A DNA stretch of 64,000 nucleotides, taken from the NCBI RefSeq assembly GCF_013408655.1, contig NZ_JACCBP010000003.1, forward strand, positions 248,001 to 312,000, in the 5' to 3' direction. Origin of the DNA: Pigmentiphaga litoralis (lineage in GTDB: Bacteria; Pseudomonadota; Gammaproteobacteria; Burkholderiales; Burkholderiaceae_B). Below the pieces are notes generated by a model. That model was not told the DNA's origin, made no database searches, and saw nothing but the letters and a program-made list of their open reading frames with translations. The translations under genes were made by a program, and so were the position numbers. Below, piece by piece: positions 54,521 through 64,000 of this stretch (positions within the stretch are counted from its first letter, which is position 1; each line of letters begins with the position of its first letter).

Positions 54521-55414
54521 ATGAAGGCGGATTTCCAGACGTGGATGGGTGCATGCGGCGACCGGATCGAGACGGCCCTGGCGCGGCTGCTCCCCCCGGC
54601 CGAACTGGCCCCGACCCGTTTGCATGAAGCGATGCGCTACGCGGCCCTGGGCGGCGGCAAGCGCGTGCGCCCGATGCTGGTGTATGCGGCTGGCGAAGCC
54701 TGCGGTGCGACGCCCGCGGCCGACATGGCGCTCGATGGCGCGGCGGCGGCGGTCGAATTCATCCACGTGTATTCCCTGGTCCACGACGACATGCCCTGCA
54801 TGGACGACGACGCGCTGCGGCGCGGCCGTCCGACAGTGCACGTCCAGTACGACGAGGCCTGCGCGCTGCTGGTGGGCGATGCCCTGCAGACCCTGGCCTT
54901 CGACGTGCTGTCGCAGTTGCCGCTTGCCCCGGCCCTGACGGTGCAGGCCATGCAGGTCCTGTCGCAGGCGTCGGGCAGCGCGGGCATGGCGGGCGGCCAG
55001 GCGATCGACCTCATGAACGTTGGCCAGCGGCTGTCGCTGGCCGAACTCGAAGGCATGCACCGCCTGAAAACCGGTGCGCTGCTGCGTGCAAGCGCCGCGC
55101 TGGGCGGCATCGTCACGGCCGCCACGTCCGAACAGCGCCGGGCGCTCGACGCCTACACGCACGCCGTCGGCCTGGCCTTCCAGGTGGTGGATGACATCCT
55201 GGATGTGACCGCCGATTCAGGCCAGCTTGGCAAGACGGCCGGCAAGGATGCCGCCGCCGACAAGCCTACTTACGTGTCGCACCTTGGGCTGGACGAAGCC
55301 CGCAGCCTGGCCGAAAGCCTTCGGCAGCAGGCGCACGCCGCCCTGGCACCCTTCAATGGAGCGGCCCGGCGCCTCGCGGAGCTGGCTGACTTCATCGTGC
55401 TGCGCGACCGATAA
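54521..55414 (+). CDS. ispA: Farnesyl diphosphate synthase (geranyltranstransferase)
   Basis: 297 aa. It joins isopentenyl diphosphate units to give farnesyl diphosphate. The first aspartate-rich motif [10 protein letters not shown] (bacterial DDx4D type), GGKRVRP near the N-terminus and the second motif VVDDILDVT are present. ATG 54521 is 5 bp after xseB, and a frame starting at 54512 (TTG) is less likely. dxs follows 17 bp later. Confidence 0.96.
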   Translation: MKADFQTWMGACGDRIETALARLLPPAELAPTRLHEAMRYAALGGGKRVRPMLVYAAGEACGATPAADMALDGAAAAVEFIHVYSLVHDDMPCMDDDALRRGRPTVHVQYDEACALLVGDALQTLAFDVLSQLPLAPALTVQAMQVLSQASGSAGMAGGQAIDLMNVGQRLSLAELEGMHRLKTGALLRASAALGGIVTAATSEQRRALDAYTHAVGLAFQVVDDILDVTADSGQLGKTAGKDAAADKPTYVSHLGLDEARSLAESLRQQAHAALAPFNGAARRLAELADFIVLRDR

Positions 55415-55431
55415 CGGAGACATCGTCAACC

Positions 55432-57336
55432 ATGTCCACAGATCTGCTCAACCGCATCCAGTCGCCCGCCGACCTTCGCGCGCTCGACCGCCGTGACCTG
55501 AACCAGGTGGCCGAAGAGCTGCGCGCCTTCGTGCTCGAGTCGGTGTCCCGCACGGGTGGTCACCTGTCGTCCAATCTGGGCACCGTCGAACTGACGATTG
55601 CCCTGCATTACGTGTTCGACACGCCGCACGATCGCATCGTGTGGGACGTGGGCCACCAGACCTATCCGCACAAGATCCTGACGGGCCGCCGCGACAGCAT
55701 GGCCACGCTGCGGCAGGCAGGTGGCATTTCGGGTTTTCCGAAGCGGACCGAATCCGAGTACGACGCGTTTGGCACGGCCCATTCATCGACGTCGATCTCG
55801 GCGGCGCTGGGCATGGCGGTCGCGTCGCGCAATGCGGGCATGGACCGGCAGCACATCGCCGTCATCGGCGACGGATCCATGTCGGCCGGCATGGCCTTCG
55901 AAGCGCTGAACAATGGCGGCGTCACGTCGGACATCAACCTGCTGGTGATCCTGAACGACAACGACATGTCGATCTCGCCACCGGTGGGCGCGCTGAACCG
56001 CTACCTGGCGCGCCTGATGTCGGGGCGCTTCTATGCGGCCGCCAAGAACGTGAGCAAGGCCGTGCTGGCGCACGTGCCCCCAGTGCTGGAACTGGCCCGC
56101 CGGCTGGAAGAGCATGCCAAGGGCATGGTCACACCGGCTACCCTGTTTGAAGAACTGGGCTTCAACTACGTAGGCCCGATTGACGGTCACGATCTGGAAT
56201 CGCTGGTGCCGACGCTGCAGAACATGCGCAAGCTGACCGGCCCGCGTTTCCTGCATGTGGTCACGCGCAAGGGGCAGGGCTACAAGCTGGCCGAGGCCGA
56301 CCCGGTGCTGTACCACGGCCCGGGCAAGTTCGATCCTGCCGTGGGCATCCGCAAGCCGGGCACGCCGCCCAAGCAGACCTTCACGCAAGTGTTCGGCGAC
56401 TGGCTGTGCGACACCGCAGCGGCCGATACCCGCCTGGTCGGCATCACGCCGGCCATGCGCGAAGGCAGCGGCATGGTCGAATTTGAACAGCGCTTTCCGA
56501 ACCGGTATTTCGACGTCGGCATCGCCGAACAGCACGCCGTGACCTTCGCGGCCGGGATTGCCTGCGAAGGGCAGAAGCCCGTCGTGGCGATCTACTCGAC
56601 CTTCCTGCAGCGCGGCTACGACCAGCTGGTGCACGACGTGGCCTTGCAGAACCTGGACGTCACGTTCGCGCTGGACCGTGCCGGCCTCGTGGGCGCCGAC
56701 GGCGCAACGCATGCGGGCAATTACGACATCGCCTTCCTGCGCTGCATCCCGAACATGGTGATCGCAACGCCGTCCGACGAAGCCGAGTGCCGCCTGCTGC
56801 TGTCCACCTGTTACGAGCATGTGGGCCCGTCGTCGGTCCGCTATCCGCGCGGCGCCGGCCGGGGCGCCATTCCCGCCAGGACGCTGGACACGGTGCCGGT
56901 AGGCAAGGGCATCGTGCGACGCGAGTCGTCATCGGCCTCTGCCGATCGCGGCGTCGTCATCCTGGCCTTTGGCACGATGCTGGTGCCCGCCACCGCGGCG
57001 GCCGAGTCGCTTGACGCGACCGTGGTCGACATGCGTTTCGTCAAGCCGCTGGACCGCGAACTGGTGCTGGAACTGGCCGCGCGGCATGCGGCCATCGTGA
57101 CGATCGAAGAAGGCTGCCTGATGGGCGGCGCCGGCAGTGCCGTGACCGAGGCGCTGAACGCCGCCGGGGTGACGATGCCGGTGCTGCAACTGGGTCTGCC
57201 CGATCAGTTCATCGACCACGGTGACCAGGCGACCCTGCTGGCCGGCCTGGGGCTCGACGCGAAGGGAATCGAAGCGTCGATCCGTGGGCGCTTCGCCAAG
57301 GTGCTCGGGACAGGCGCCAAGGCCGCCGCAGCCTGA
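55432..57336 (+). CDS. dxs: 1-deoxy-D-xylulose-5-phosphate synthase
   Basis: 634 aa, standard length. It joins pyruvate and glyceraldehyde-3-phosphate with thiamine diphosphate, the first step of the MEP isoprenoid pathway. Visible are [37 protein letters not shown], the ThDP-binding [18 protein letters not shown]...[10 protein letters not shown], and the [24 protein letters not shown] pyrimidine-domain segments. It closes xseB-ispA-dxs and is followed by a strong terminator. Confidence 0.97.
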   Translation: MSTDLLNRIQSPADLRALDRRDLNQVAEELRAFVLESVSRTGGHLSSNLGTVELTIALHYVFDTPHDRIVWDVGHQTYPHKILTGRRDSMATLRQAGGISGFPKRTESEYDAFGTAHSSTSISAALGMAVASRNAGMDRQHIAVIGDGSMSAGMAFEALNNGGVTSDINLLVILNDNDMSISPPVGALNRYLARLMSGRFYAAAKNVSKAVLAHVPPVLELARRLEEHAKGMVTPATLFEELGFNYVGPIDGHDLESLVPTLQNMRKLTGPRFLHVVTRKGQGYKLAEADPVLYHGPGKFDPAVGIRKPGTPPKQTFTQVFGDWLCDTAAADTRLVGITPAMREGSGMVEFEQRFPNRYFDVGIAEQHAVTFAAGIACEGQKPVVAIYSTFLQRGYDQLVHDVALQNLDVTFALDRAGLVGADGATHAGNYDIAFLRCIPNMVIATPSDEAECRLLLSTCYEHVGPSSVRYPRGAGRGAIPARTLDTVPVGKGIVRRESSSASADRGVVILAFGTMLVPATAAAESLDATVVDMRFVKPLDRELVLELAARHAAIVTIEEGCLMGGAGSAVTEALNAAGVTMPVLQLGLPDQFIDHGDQATLLAGLGLDAKGIEASIRGRFAKVLGTGAKAAAA

Positions 57337-57360
57337 GTCCGAGCGATCGCGATGGATGTG

Positions 57361-57393
57361 AAAAAGGGACTGGCGATTGCCAGTCCCTTTTTT
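57361..57393 (+). terminator. Terminator after dxs
   Basis: AAAAAGGGACTGGC (57361-57374) pairs with GCCAGTCCCTTTTT across a GATT loop, with T's to 57393. It is flanked by A and T runs and could serve yajQ from the other side. Confidence 0.9.
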
Positions 57394-57413
57394 GTGCGGT
57401 CGCTGCGTGAACG

Positions 57414-57899
57414 TCAGTCGCGGAAGTTTTCGTAGCCCAGCGGCAGATCGGTCACTTCCTTTTTCAGCAAGGCGATCGCGGTCTGCAGATCATCCCGCTT
57501 GGCACCCTGAATCCGCACCGTGTCGCCCTGGATGCTGGCCTGCACCTTGATCTTGCTGGCCTTGATCTGGGCCACGATCTTCTTGGCGGCGTCTTGCGGC
57601 ACGCCGTCCCGGATCGTCAGCACCTGCTTGACCTTGTCACCGCCGATCTTTTCGACTTTGCCGTGATCCAGGAAACGCACGTCCACATTGCGTTTGGTCA
57701 TCTTGCCCAGCAACACGTCCAGCACCTGGCCGAGCTGGAAATCGCTGTCGGCGGTCAGGGTCACTTCCTTGTCCGCATGTTCGACCTTGGCGGCCGAGCC
57801 CTTGAAATCGAAGCGCGTGCCGATTTCCTTCATGCTCTGGTCAACCGCATTTTTCAGTTCGACCTGGTTGGGTTTGCAAACGACATCGAATGTAGGCAT
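57414..57899 (-). CDS. yajQ: YajQ-family nucleotide-binding protein
   Basis: 161 aa from ATG 57899. The start [22 protein letters not shown] is the YajQ hallmark; two ferredoxin-like halves follow. YajQ proteins bind nucleotides, and some bind c-di-GMP and regulate virulence in Xanthomonas. A longer frame to 57983 has an implausible start. It is convergent with dxs, sharing the terminator, and divergent from murB. Confidence 0.95.
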   Translation of the reverse strand: MPTFDVVCKPNQVELKNAVDQSMKEIGTRFDFKGSAAKVEHADKEVTLTADSDFQLGQVLDVLLGKMTKRNVDVRFLDHGKVEKIGGDKVKQVLTIRDGVPQDAAKKIVAQIKASKIKVQASIQGDTVRIQGAKRDDLQTAIALLKKEVTDLPLGYENFRD

Positions 57900-58018
57900 T
57901 TTTTTGGCTCCCTTGGCGTGTTCTGGGCGGCGTGGTGCGAATCGGCATTCGCCGCGATACCCGCAATTGTAGTCAAGTAACATGGACAGCTTCGATAGCG
58001 TCCTTCAACACCGGCCCT

Positions 58019-59056
58019 GTGACCTCGTCCTTTCCCCCGCCCGCGCCGCAGAACCTGTCGGCATTCAACACCTTTGGTCTTGTCAGTCACGCCGATGCGT
58101 TCGTCCGCATCGACGATGCGGCGCAATTGCCTGCGCTGGCGTCACTGGCCGCCACCTACCCATCGCTGTTCGTCCTGGGCGGCGGCAGCAACGTCGTCCT
58201 GCCTGCCCGGGTGGCCGGGCTGGTGGCGCACCTGGCCACGCGCGGCATCCGACGCCTGCAGGACAAGGAGGGCTGCCGCATCGTCGAGGCCGCCGCCGGC
58301 GAAAACTGGCATGACTTCGTCGCCTTCTGCACTGGCCAGGGCTGGGACGGGCTGGAAAACCTGGCGCTGATCCCCGGGACCGTGGGCGCGTCGCCCGTGC
58401 AGAACATCGGCGCCTATGGCGTCGAACTCATGGACCGGTTCGACGGCCTGACCGCGTACGACCTGCAGGCCCGGCAGTGGGTCGAGATGGACGCCGCCGC
58501 CTGCCGCTTCGCTTATCGCGACAGCCGCTTCAAGGCCGAGCCGGGCCGCTGGATCGTTGCCTCGGTGCGCTTCCGGCTGCCGCTCGCATGGCAGCCGGTC
58601 ATCGACTACCCCGACCTGCAGCGCCACCCCCGCCTGGCCGCGTCAACGCCCACCGCTCGCGCCATCTTCGACGCCGTCTGCGAAATCCGCCGCAACAAGC
58701 TGCCCGACCCCGCCGTGATCGGCAACGCCGGCAGCTTCTTCAAGAATCCGGTGGTGCCGGCCCGCCAGTACGACGAGCTCAAGGCGCTGTTCCCCGGCCT
58801 GGTCGCCTATCCCCAGCCCGACGGGTCATGGAAGCTTGCCGCCGGCTGGCTGATCGACCAATGCGGCTGGAAAGGCCGCGACCTGGGCCGCGCCGGCGTG
58901 CATGCGCGGCAGGCGCTGGTGCTGGTCAATCGGTGCGGCGCCGACGCGGCCGACATCCTGGCGCTGGCCGACGCGATCCGGAAGGACGTGGCGCTTCGGT
59001 ATGGCGTGCAGCTGGAAGCCGAGCCGATCGTGGTGGGCGGCTTCCGCAGCGCCTAG
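58019..59056 (+). CDS. murB: UDP-N-acetylmuramate dehydrogenase
   Basis: 345 aa, E. coli-type (type I) MurB. The FAD-binding domain shows [15 protein letters not shown] and [24 protein letters not shown]; the YRDSRFK segment and the late conserved [10 protein letters not shown] with a Glu-containing C-terminus complete it. It reduces UDP-GlcNAc-enolpyruvate with NADPH in peptidoglycan synthesis. The start is probably GTG 58019; no strong Shine-Dalgarno is visible. Its stop overlaps the LysR stop of the next gene by 4 bp. Confidence 0.94.
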   Translation: MTSSFPPPAPQNLSAFNTFGLVSHADAFVRIDDAAQLPALASLAATYPSLFVLGGGSNVVLPARVAGLVAHLATRGIRRLQDKEGCRIVEAAAGENWHDFVAFCTGQGWDGLENLALIPGTVGASPVQNIGAYGVELMDRFDGLTAYDLQARQWVEMDAAACRFAYRDSRFKAEPGRWIVASVRFRLPLAWQPVIDYPDLQRHPRLAASTPTARAIFDAVCEIRRNKLPDPAVIGNAGSFFKNPVVPARQYDELKALFPGLVAYPQPDGSWKLAAGWLIDQCGWKGRDLGRAGVHARQALVLVNRCGADAADILALADAIRKDVALRYGVQLEAEPIVVGGFRSA

Positions 59057-59961
59057 CGGCGGCGGGATTCCAGTTGCAGGGTGTCCTGGATGTTCCTGAC
59101 AAAACGCGGCAACACGGGATTTGCGTTCTGTTCGTGGTAGGCGAGCGCGATGCCGATACGCGACGACGCGGGAAGGTCGGCAATCGGCCGGAAGACCACG
59201 TCATTCGGCATGAATTCCGCGTTGATTGACGGCACCAGTGCAATACCCAGTCCGCTGCGCACCAGGCCGACCACGGTCTGCACCTGCACGGCTTCCTGCG
59301 CCACCTTGACCGACAGATTGGCGTCGTGCAGCAAGTGCATGACGGCTGCGTGCAAGCCGCCGACCCGCGACGGCGTGTAGCCGATGAAGTCCTGATCGCG
59401 CAGGTCCTTCAGCCTGACCTTGCGCTGCCGCGCCAGGGGATGATGGGCAGGCATCGCCACGCAGAACACGTCGTCGGCCACGGTCATGAAGGTCAGGTGC
59501 GCCGGATGGGTGGTCGGCTCGCGAACGAACGCCACGTCGTGCGCTTTGCTCTCGATCATGCCCAGCAAGCCTTCGTTGGTGGATTCGCTGAGTTCGAGCC
59601 GCACCTGCGGATGGTCGCCCCGAAAGTGCTGGATCAGCGTCGGCAGCAGGCTGAACGTCAGGGATCCGATGAAGCCGACACGCAGCGTGCCGGTCTCGCC
59701 ATTGGCCGCTGCCTGCGCGGCAATGGCCACGTCCCTGGCGCTGGCAAGACAGCGCACGGCGGCGCCCAGCGCGGCCTGTCCGGCCGCCGTAAGCATCACG
59801 CCGCGAGGGCCCCGATCGAACAGCGCGACGCCCACCTCATCTTCCAGTTTGCGAATGGCGACCGACAAGGGCGGCTGCGCCATGAACAGCCGTTCCGCCG
59901 CGCGGCTGAAACTGCGGGTGTCGGCCACGGCGACGAATTGTTCGAGTTGACGCAAATCCAT
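59053..59961 (-). CDS. LysR-family transcriptional regulator
   Basis: 302 aa from ATG 59961. The N-terminal helix-turn-helix is typical ([49 protein letters not shown]), followed by the effector domain ([16 protein letters not shown]). It is divergent from the Bug-family transporter gene and hence the likely regulator of the downstream catabolic operon. Two palindromes lie in the 144-bp intergenic region. The 3' ends of this gene and murB overlap by 4 bp. Confidence 0.94.
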   Translation of the reverse strand: MDLRQLEQFVAVADTRSFSRAAERLFMAQPPLSVAIRKLEDEVGVALFDRGPRGVMLTAAGQAALGAAVRCLASARDVAIAAQAAANGETGTLRVGFIGSLTFSLLPTLIQHFRGDHPQVRLELSESTNEGLLGMIESKAHDVAFVREPTTHPAHLTFMTVADDVFCVAMPAHHPLARQRKVRLKDLRDQDFIGYTPSRVGGLHAAVMHLLHDANLSVKVAQEAVQVQTVVGLVRSGLGIALVPSINAEFMPNDVVFRPIADLPASSRIGIALAYHEQNANPVLPRFVRNIQDTLQLESRRR

Positions 59962-59977
59962 GACCGGGGGCGTTCCT

Positions 59978-59992
59978 ATACATGCGGTGTAT
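59978..59992. promoter_or_regulatory. LysR-type operator (T-N11-A palindrome)
   Basis: ATACA-TGCGG-TGTAT is a perfect 15-bp palindrome with the T-N11-A signature, 17 bp upstream of the LysR ATG in the divergent promoter region. Confidence 0.65.
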
Positions 59993-60029
59993 ATCGGGGT
60001 ACATCCAAAGTATTGGATTGAATATACAG

Positions 60030-60044
60030 GAATGCCTAGCATTC
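60030..60044. promoter_or_regulatory. Second palindrome in the divergent promoter region
   Basis: GAATGC-CTA-GCATTC has perfect 6-bp arms and lies about 60 bp upstream of the Bug gene. It could be a second regulator site or a start-proximal element. Confidence 0.4.
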
Positions 60045-60105
60045 GGGACATACCAAACGCCCGGCTGATTCATCAGTCGACGGCCATAACTTCCCGGAGA
60101 CTCGC

Positions 60106-61089
60106 ATGCCCGCATTCCGCCTTGCTTCGCTCGGTGCGCTCTGCACCGCCCTGGCCCTGGTTCCTTCCCTGTCGGCAGCTGCTGCGCCGGATGCGTTTCC
60201 AGAACGCGCCATCCGCATCGTCGTTCCCTATGCGCCCGGCGGCACCAACGATGTCGTTGCCCGTCTGGTCAGCCAGAAACTGAGCGACCAGCTCAAGCAG
60301 CCGGTGGTCGTCGAAAACAAGCCGGGCGCCTCGGGCAATATCGGCGCCGAACAGGTTTCCCGCGCGCCTGCCGATGGCTACACGCTGGTCCTGGTGACCA
60401 CGGGCCACACGATCCATCCGTCCATCTACACCAACCTGCGCTACGACATCACCAAGGATCTGGTTCCAGTGGCGCGCCTGTCGAGCGGGCCGATGCTGGT
60501 CATGGTCAATCCCAAACTGCCCGTCAACACCGTGGGGGATCTGGTTGCCCTGGCCAAGTCCAAGCCGAACGCCCTGAATTTCGCCAGTGCCGGCAATGGG
60601 TCGTCCACCCACCTTGCCATGGAGCTGCTGAGCAATCAGGCGGGTATCCGCATGAACCACATCCCCTACGGCGGCAGCGCGCCTGCCATGGCCGACGTCA
60701 TGGCAGGCAACGCCGACCTGGTCATGGACCTGATGTTCTCGGCCCTGCCGCAAGTGCAGAGCGGACGCCTGCGAGCGATCGGCATCACCAGCGCCAAGCG
60801 TTCGGCCCTGCTGCCCGATCTGCCGACGGTGTCCGAATCGGGTGTGGAAGGCTTTGACGCCGAAGCGTGGAACGGCCTGATGGCGCCGGCCAAGACGCCG
60901 CAAAGCGTCATCGACCGGCTCAGTGCCGAGATCCGGAAGGCGCTGGCCGACCCCGAGCTGAAAGCGCGCCTGGATGCCCAGGGCTTTTCGGGCAACTGGG
61001 CATCGCCCGCCGACTTCGGCGCCGTGATCGGCAAGGAAACGACCCGATGGGCCGGGGTCGTCAAGCGCGCCGGCATCAAGCTGGACTGA
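60106..61089 (+). CDS. Bug-family (TctC-like) periplasmic binding protein
   Basis: 327 aa with a signal peptide (MPAFRLASLGALCTALALVPSLSAAAAPD). The mature part has the Bug hallmark FPERAIRIVVPYAPGGTNDVVARLVSQKLSDQLKQPVVVENKPGASGNIGAEQV. These proteins are strongly expanded in Bordetella and related genera; substrates include carboxylates and small organics. The membrane TctA/TctB subunits are not encoded nearby, as usual. It starts a presumed operon with the acyl-CoA synthetase and hydratase genes. Confidence 0.95.
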   Translation: MPAFRLASLGALCTALALVPSLSAAAAPDAFPERAIRIVVPYAPGGTNDVVARLVSQKLSDQLKQPVVVENKPGASGNIGAEQVSRAPADGYTLVLVTTGHTIHPSIYTNLRYDITKDLVPVARLSSGPMLVMVNPKLPVNTVGDLVALAKSKPNALNFASAGNGSSTHLAMELLSNQAGIRMNHIPYGGSAPAMADVMAGNADLVMDLMFSALPQVQSGRLRAIGITSAKRSALLPDLPTVSESGVEGFDAEAWNGLMAPAKTPQSVIDRLSAEIRKALADPELKARLDAQGFSGNWASPADFGAVIGKETTRWAGVVKRAGIKLD

Positions 61090-61132
61090 ACTGCCTCTGT
61101 GTTCCCTTTTTCAAACTGAGCTGGCCTGCCCC

Positions 61133-63319
61133 ATGAACGCTGATCCCGCTGTGTCGTCATTTCCTTCTTCCCTGGACGGGCTTCTGAACCCGAGGACCGT
61201 CGCCGTGATCGGCGCGTCGGACGATCCGCTGCGTATTGGCGGGCGTCCGCTGGCCTACATGCGGTCGCAAGGATTTACCGGCGCCCTCTATCCGGTGAAT
61301 CCCAACCGGGCCAGTGTGCAGGGCCTGGCCGCATTCCCGTCCATCGCGGCCTTGCCCGAGACGCCAGACGTCGCCATCGTGGCGGTCAGCGCGCATCTGG
61401 CGCCCCAGGCGGTGGCCGACCTGGGCGCGCGAGGAACGCGGGCCGCTATCGTGTTTTCGGCCGGCTTTGCCGAAATGGGGGACGAGGGCGTTTTGCTGGA
61501 GCGGCAACTGGTCAGCGCCGCGCGCCGCGGCGGGGTCCGGCTGCTGGGCCCCAATTCGCTGGGCGTGCTGAATCCCCGCATCGGCTTCTACGGCAGCTTT
61601 ACGTCGGTGGTCGAGATGGGGTTTCCGGCCGCCGGACGGGTGGCGATCGCCAGCCAGTCGGGCGCCTACGGCAGCCACATCCTGGGCATCGCCAGGCGCA
61701 ACGGTATTGGCATCTCGGCCTGCGTGATGACGGGCAACGAGTGCGACATCACCTTGGGCGACGTGATCCAGTCCTTCGTGGATGACGATGCCACGGACGT
61801 GATTGCCGTTTACTCGGAAGGCATCCGGGATGGCGCGGGCCTGCTATGCGCACTCGACGCTGCGCGGCAGGCACGCAAGCCCGTTGTCATGATGAAAGTC
61901 GGGACCAGCACATTGGGAAGCGCCGCGGCCCAGTCGCACACCGCGTCGATTGCCGGCAACGATGCGGTCACCGATGCGGTTCTGGCCGACCATGGCGTGG
62001 TGCGAGCCACGTCCACCGAACACATGCTGGACGTGGCTCGCCTTGCCACGCGCCGGATCTTTCCGGTGAACAACGCTTTGGGTGTCATCACGGTCAGTGG
62101 CGGCGCGGGGGTGATCGTGTCCGACGCAGCCGACAAGGTCGGCCTGCCCATGCCTGCAATGCCCCATGCGGCCCAGCAACGCCTGAAGGCGCTGATCCCG
62201 TTCGCATCGCCGCGCAATCCCGTCGACTGCACCGCACAGTTCATGAACGACCTGACCGTGGCAGGGCAGTTCACCCGGGCAGTCGTCGAGGATGGCAACT
62301 ATCCGTCCATCCTCGGCTTTTTCACGTACACGGTGGGGGCGGACTCGATTGCCGAAGGCCTGCGTGTGCAGCTGAAAGCCGTGCGCGACGCGCATCCGGA
62401 CCGGCTGCTGGTGTTGAGCATTCTTGCGTCACCCGAACGGGTCGCGCAATACGAAGCCGATGGCTTTCCGGTCTTCGAAGACCCGGCGCGCGCCGTTCGC
62501 GCCATCGACGCGATGGGGCGATTCGGCGCGGCGTTTGCACGGGTGCCGGGGCGTCCGGCACCGCGCGTGCCGCCGCTGCTGCTACCGGCGCGCACCCCGA
62601 GCGAAGTCGAGGCCAAGGCCCTGCTGTCGACGATAGGCGTGGCCGTCGTGCCCGAGCACCTGTGCACGACGCCCGCCGCCGCCGTGGACGCCGCGCAGTC
62701 CTTGTCGTTTCCGGTGGTCATGAAGATCGTGTCGCCCGATATCTTGCACAAGTCGGAGATGGGCGGTGTGTTGCTCGGGGTGTCATCGGCGGACGCTGTG
62801 CGGGAAGGCTTTGCGCTGCTGATGGAACGCGCTTCAAGCGCGGCGCCTGATGCGCGCATTGATGGGGTGCTGGTCGCACGGCAAGTCAGCGACGGCGTCG
62901 AATGCATTCTGGGCATCCAGAACGACCCGGTATTTGGCCCGGTCGCCATGTTCGGGCTGGGCGGCATCTTTGTCGAAGTCATGCAAGACGTCGTGCTGAA
63001 AAAGTGTCCGTTCGGCGAAGACGTGGCCGAGCAGATGATCCGGTCGATACGCGGTGCGCCCCTGCTGTTGGGTGCCCGGGGCAAGCCTCCGGTCGACGTC
63101 CGGGCGCTGGCGGTCATGCTGTCGCGGCTGTCGGTGTTCGCGCACCAGGCCGGTCCGCGCTTGCGGGCAGTGGACCTGAATCCGGTCTTTGCAATGCCTG
63201 AGGGCCAGGGCGCCTATGCGGCGGACGCGGTCATCGATGTCGACGGGCACGTTGGCGGCGAGGACGCCGCCGACGGCCTTGCCGGCCGCGCCGCTGCCCA
63301 ACCGGCGCCACGGTCATGA
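61133..63319 (+). CDS. Acyl-CoA synthetase (NDP-forming), acetate-CoA ligase type
   Basis: 728 aa, single-chain fusion of alpha (CoA-binding Rossmann, VAVIGASDDPLRIGGRPLAYM, about 15-140) and succinyl-CoA-synthetase-like domains with a C-terminal ATP-grasp beta domain (PVVMKIVSPDILHKSEMGGVLLGV). The phosphohistidine is likely in the SHTASIAGND segment. It activates an acid to a CoA thioester using a nucleoside triphosphate; substrate unknown. It follows the Bug gene by 43 bp; its stop overlaps the next start (ATGA). Confidence 0.93.
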   Translation: MNADPAVSSFPSSLDGLLNPRTVAVIGASDDPLRIGGRPLAYMRSQGFTGALYPVNPNRASVQGLAAFPSIAALPETPDVAIVAVSAHLAPQAVADLGARGTRAAIVFSAGFAEMGDEGVLLERQLVSAARRGGVRLLGPNSLGVLNPRIGFYGSFTSVVEMGFPAAGRVAIASQSGAYGSHILGIARRNGIGISACVMTGNECDITLGDVIQSFVDDDATDVIAVYSEGIRDGAGLLCALDAARQARKPVVMMKVGTSTLGSAAAQSHTASIAGNDAVTDAVLADHGVVRATSTEHMLDVARLATRRIFPVNNALGVITVSGGAGVIVSDAADKVGLPMPAMPHAAQQRLKALIPFASPRNPVDCTAQFMNDLTVAGQFTRAVVEDGNYPSILGFFTYTVGADSIAEGLRVQLKAVRDAHPDRLLVLSILASPERVAQYEADGFPVFEDPARAVRAIDAMGRFGAAFARVPGRPAPRVPPLLLPARTPSEVEAKALLSTIGVAVVPEHLCTTPAAAVDAAQSLSFPVVMKIVSPDILHKSEMGGVLLGVSSADAVREGFALLMERASSAAPDARIDGVLVARQVSDGVECILGIQNDPVFGPVAMFGLGGIFVEVMQDVVLKKCPFGEDVAEQMIRSIRGAPLLLGARGKPPVDVRALAVMLSRLSVFAHQAGPRLRAVDLNPVFAMPEGQGAYAADAVIDVDGHVGGEDAADGLAGRAAAQPAPRS

Positions 63320-64000
63320 ACGCGATCAGGTCCGCCTCGCTTGCCCCGCATGCCTTGCTTGCTCGTCCTTTCGCGCCGATCGTGCAGGACTATTCGATCC
63401 GCGACACCTTGCTCTATGCACTGGCCATCGGCATGGGGGCCGAGCCTGCCGACACGGGCGCCTTGAGCTACGTCTACGAAGGCGCGCCGGGTGGTTTATT
63501 GGCCGTGCCGACGATGGTCAACGTGCTTGGCTATACCGGATTCTGGGCCGACCAGCCCGGCACTGGCATTACCTGGCGGCAGCTTGTGCATGTCGAACAG
63601 GCCATTACGCTGCACCGCGAGCTACCCGCGGCAGGACGGGTGGTGGGCCACAACCGCGTGGTCGGCTTGCATGACCGCGGCAACGGCAAGGGCGCACTGA
63701 TGCTGCAGGAACGGCGCGTGTGTGATGCCGAAAGCGGGGCGCTTTGGGCCACCGTCATGCAGACGACACTGCTGCGCGCCGATGGCGGATTTGGCATCGA
63801 GCATGGCGCATCGCATGGCGTCATGCCAGCCGCTCGGCACGCGGTGCCAACCCGGCCTGGCGATGCGTGCTGCGACTTGCCGACCCTGCCGCAGGCTGCC
63901 TTGCTGTATCGCCTGAACGGCGACTTCAACCCCTTGCATGCCGACCCCGACGTCGCGCGGTCGGCGGGCTTCGCACGTCCGATCCTGCACGGCCTGGCCA
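63316..64000 (+). CDS. MaoC/hydratase-2-like protein, 5' part (runs off the window)
   Basis: At least 228 residues from ATG 63316, in an ATGA overlap with the synthetase gene. The frame is open to the window edge. The N-terminal half is a hotdog MaoC-like domain (DTLLYALAIGMGAEP); the visible end has YRLNGDFNPLHADPDVARSAGFARPILHG, the classic (R)-specific enoyl-CoA hydratase 2 motif with Asp and His. It probably hydrates an enoyl-CoA made after CoA ligation by the preceding enzyme. Substrate unknown. Confidence 0.88.
   Translation, partial: MNAIRSASLAPHALLARPFAPIVQDYSIRDTLLYALAIGMGAEPADTGALSYVYEGAPGGLLAVPTMVNVLGYTGFWADQPGTGITWRQLVHVEQAITLHRELPAAGRVVGHNRVVGLHDRGNGKGALMLQERRVCDAESGALWATVMQTTLLRADGGFGIEHGASHGVMPAARHAVPTRPGDACCDLPTLPQAALLYRLNGDFNPLHADPDVARSAGFARPILHGLA

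Overview
This 64 kb window is a high-GC chromosomal segment from a betaproteobacterium of the order Burkholderiales, most likely family Alcaligenaceae (Bordetella/Achromobacter-like). The support is the gene order greA-yhbY-rlmE-ftsH-folP-glmM-(sixA)-ppx/ppk-pstSCAB, a Bug-family tripartite-tricarboxylate binding protein, MurB of the long E. coli type, and xseB-ispA-dxs together. The genus is an inference; no rRNA gene is present.

Layout. 1-4.6 kb: the 3' end of a giant FHA-like adhesin with its terminator, a CoiA-like nuclease, and a Fur-box-preceded secreted esterase resembling siderophore esterases. 4.9-13.3 kb: housekeeping block (greA, yhbY, rlmE, ftsH, folP, glmM, sixA) followed by an OlsB-type ornithine acyltransferase. 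13.3-21.1 kb: phosphate block, with ppx and ppk diverging from an intergenic region carrying Pho-box-like sequence, then pstS (own Pho box) pstC pstA pstB. 21.2-25.0 kb: tRNA-Pro, then two accessory genes (a 781-aa lipoprotein and an acyltransferase-3 membrane protein). 25.1-33.4 kb: a Tgl (transglutaminase)-like gene divergent from a LysR regulator, then a tight seven-gene operon encoding an ABC importer (binding protein, permease, ATPase) interleaved with a Rieske oxygenase, a creatininase-family amidohydrolase, an isochorismatase-family amidase and a cupin. I regard this as the best candidate for an undescribed catabolic system, probably for a cyclic amide or ureide-like nitrogen compound. 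33.5-40 kb: topoisomerase IB, a PfpI/DJ-1 protein, tRNA-Arg, a PHB-depolymerase-like esterase, small unknown proteins (one Q/N-rich), a cold-shock protein, tRNA-His, a single-domain response regulator, a small lipoprotein. 40-48.4 kb: a cNMP-binding/degenerate GGDEF protein, a PIN-domain protein coupled to a ZIP transporter, a Na/Pi cotransporter, 3-hydroxybutyrate dehydrogenase, a luciferase-like oxidoreductase, a mercaptopyruvate sulfurtransferase and an EamA exporter. 48.6-54 kb: htpX, a methyltransferase, dienelactone hydrolase, a DUF1328-BON pair and a second Rieske oxygenase. 54.1-59 kb: xseB-ispA-dxs, yajQ, murB. 59-64 kb: a LysR regulator diverging from a Bug binding protein, an NDP-forming acyl-CoA synthetase and a hydratase-2/MaoC protein that runs off the right edge.

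How the parts fit. Phosphate is handled by high-affinity uptake (Pst), a probable low-affinity Na/Pi carrier and polyphosphate turnover (Ppk/Ppx), plus phosphorus-free ornithine lipid synthesis (OlsB), which fits a lifestyle of phosphate shortage. Polyhydroxybutyrate turnover may be represented by the depolymerase-like esterase and the hydroxybutyrate dehydrogenase. The two LysR-linked clusters look like substrate-inducible catabolic modules, as is common in this group. I saw no CRISPR array, prophage, transposase or integrase.
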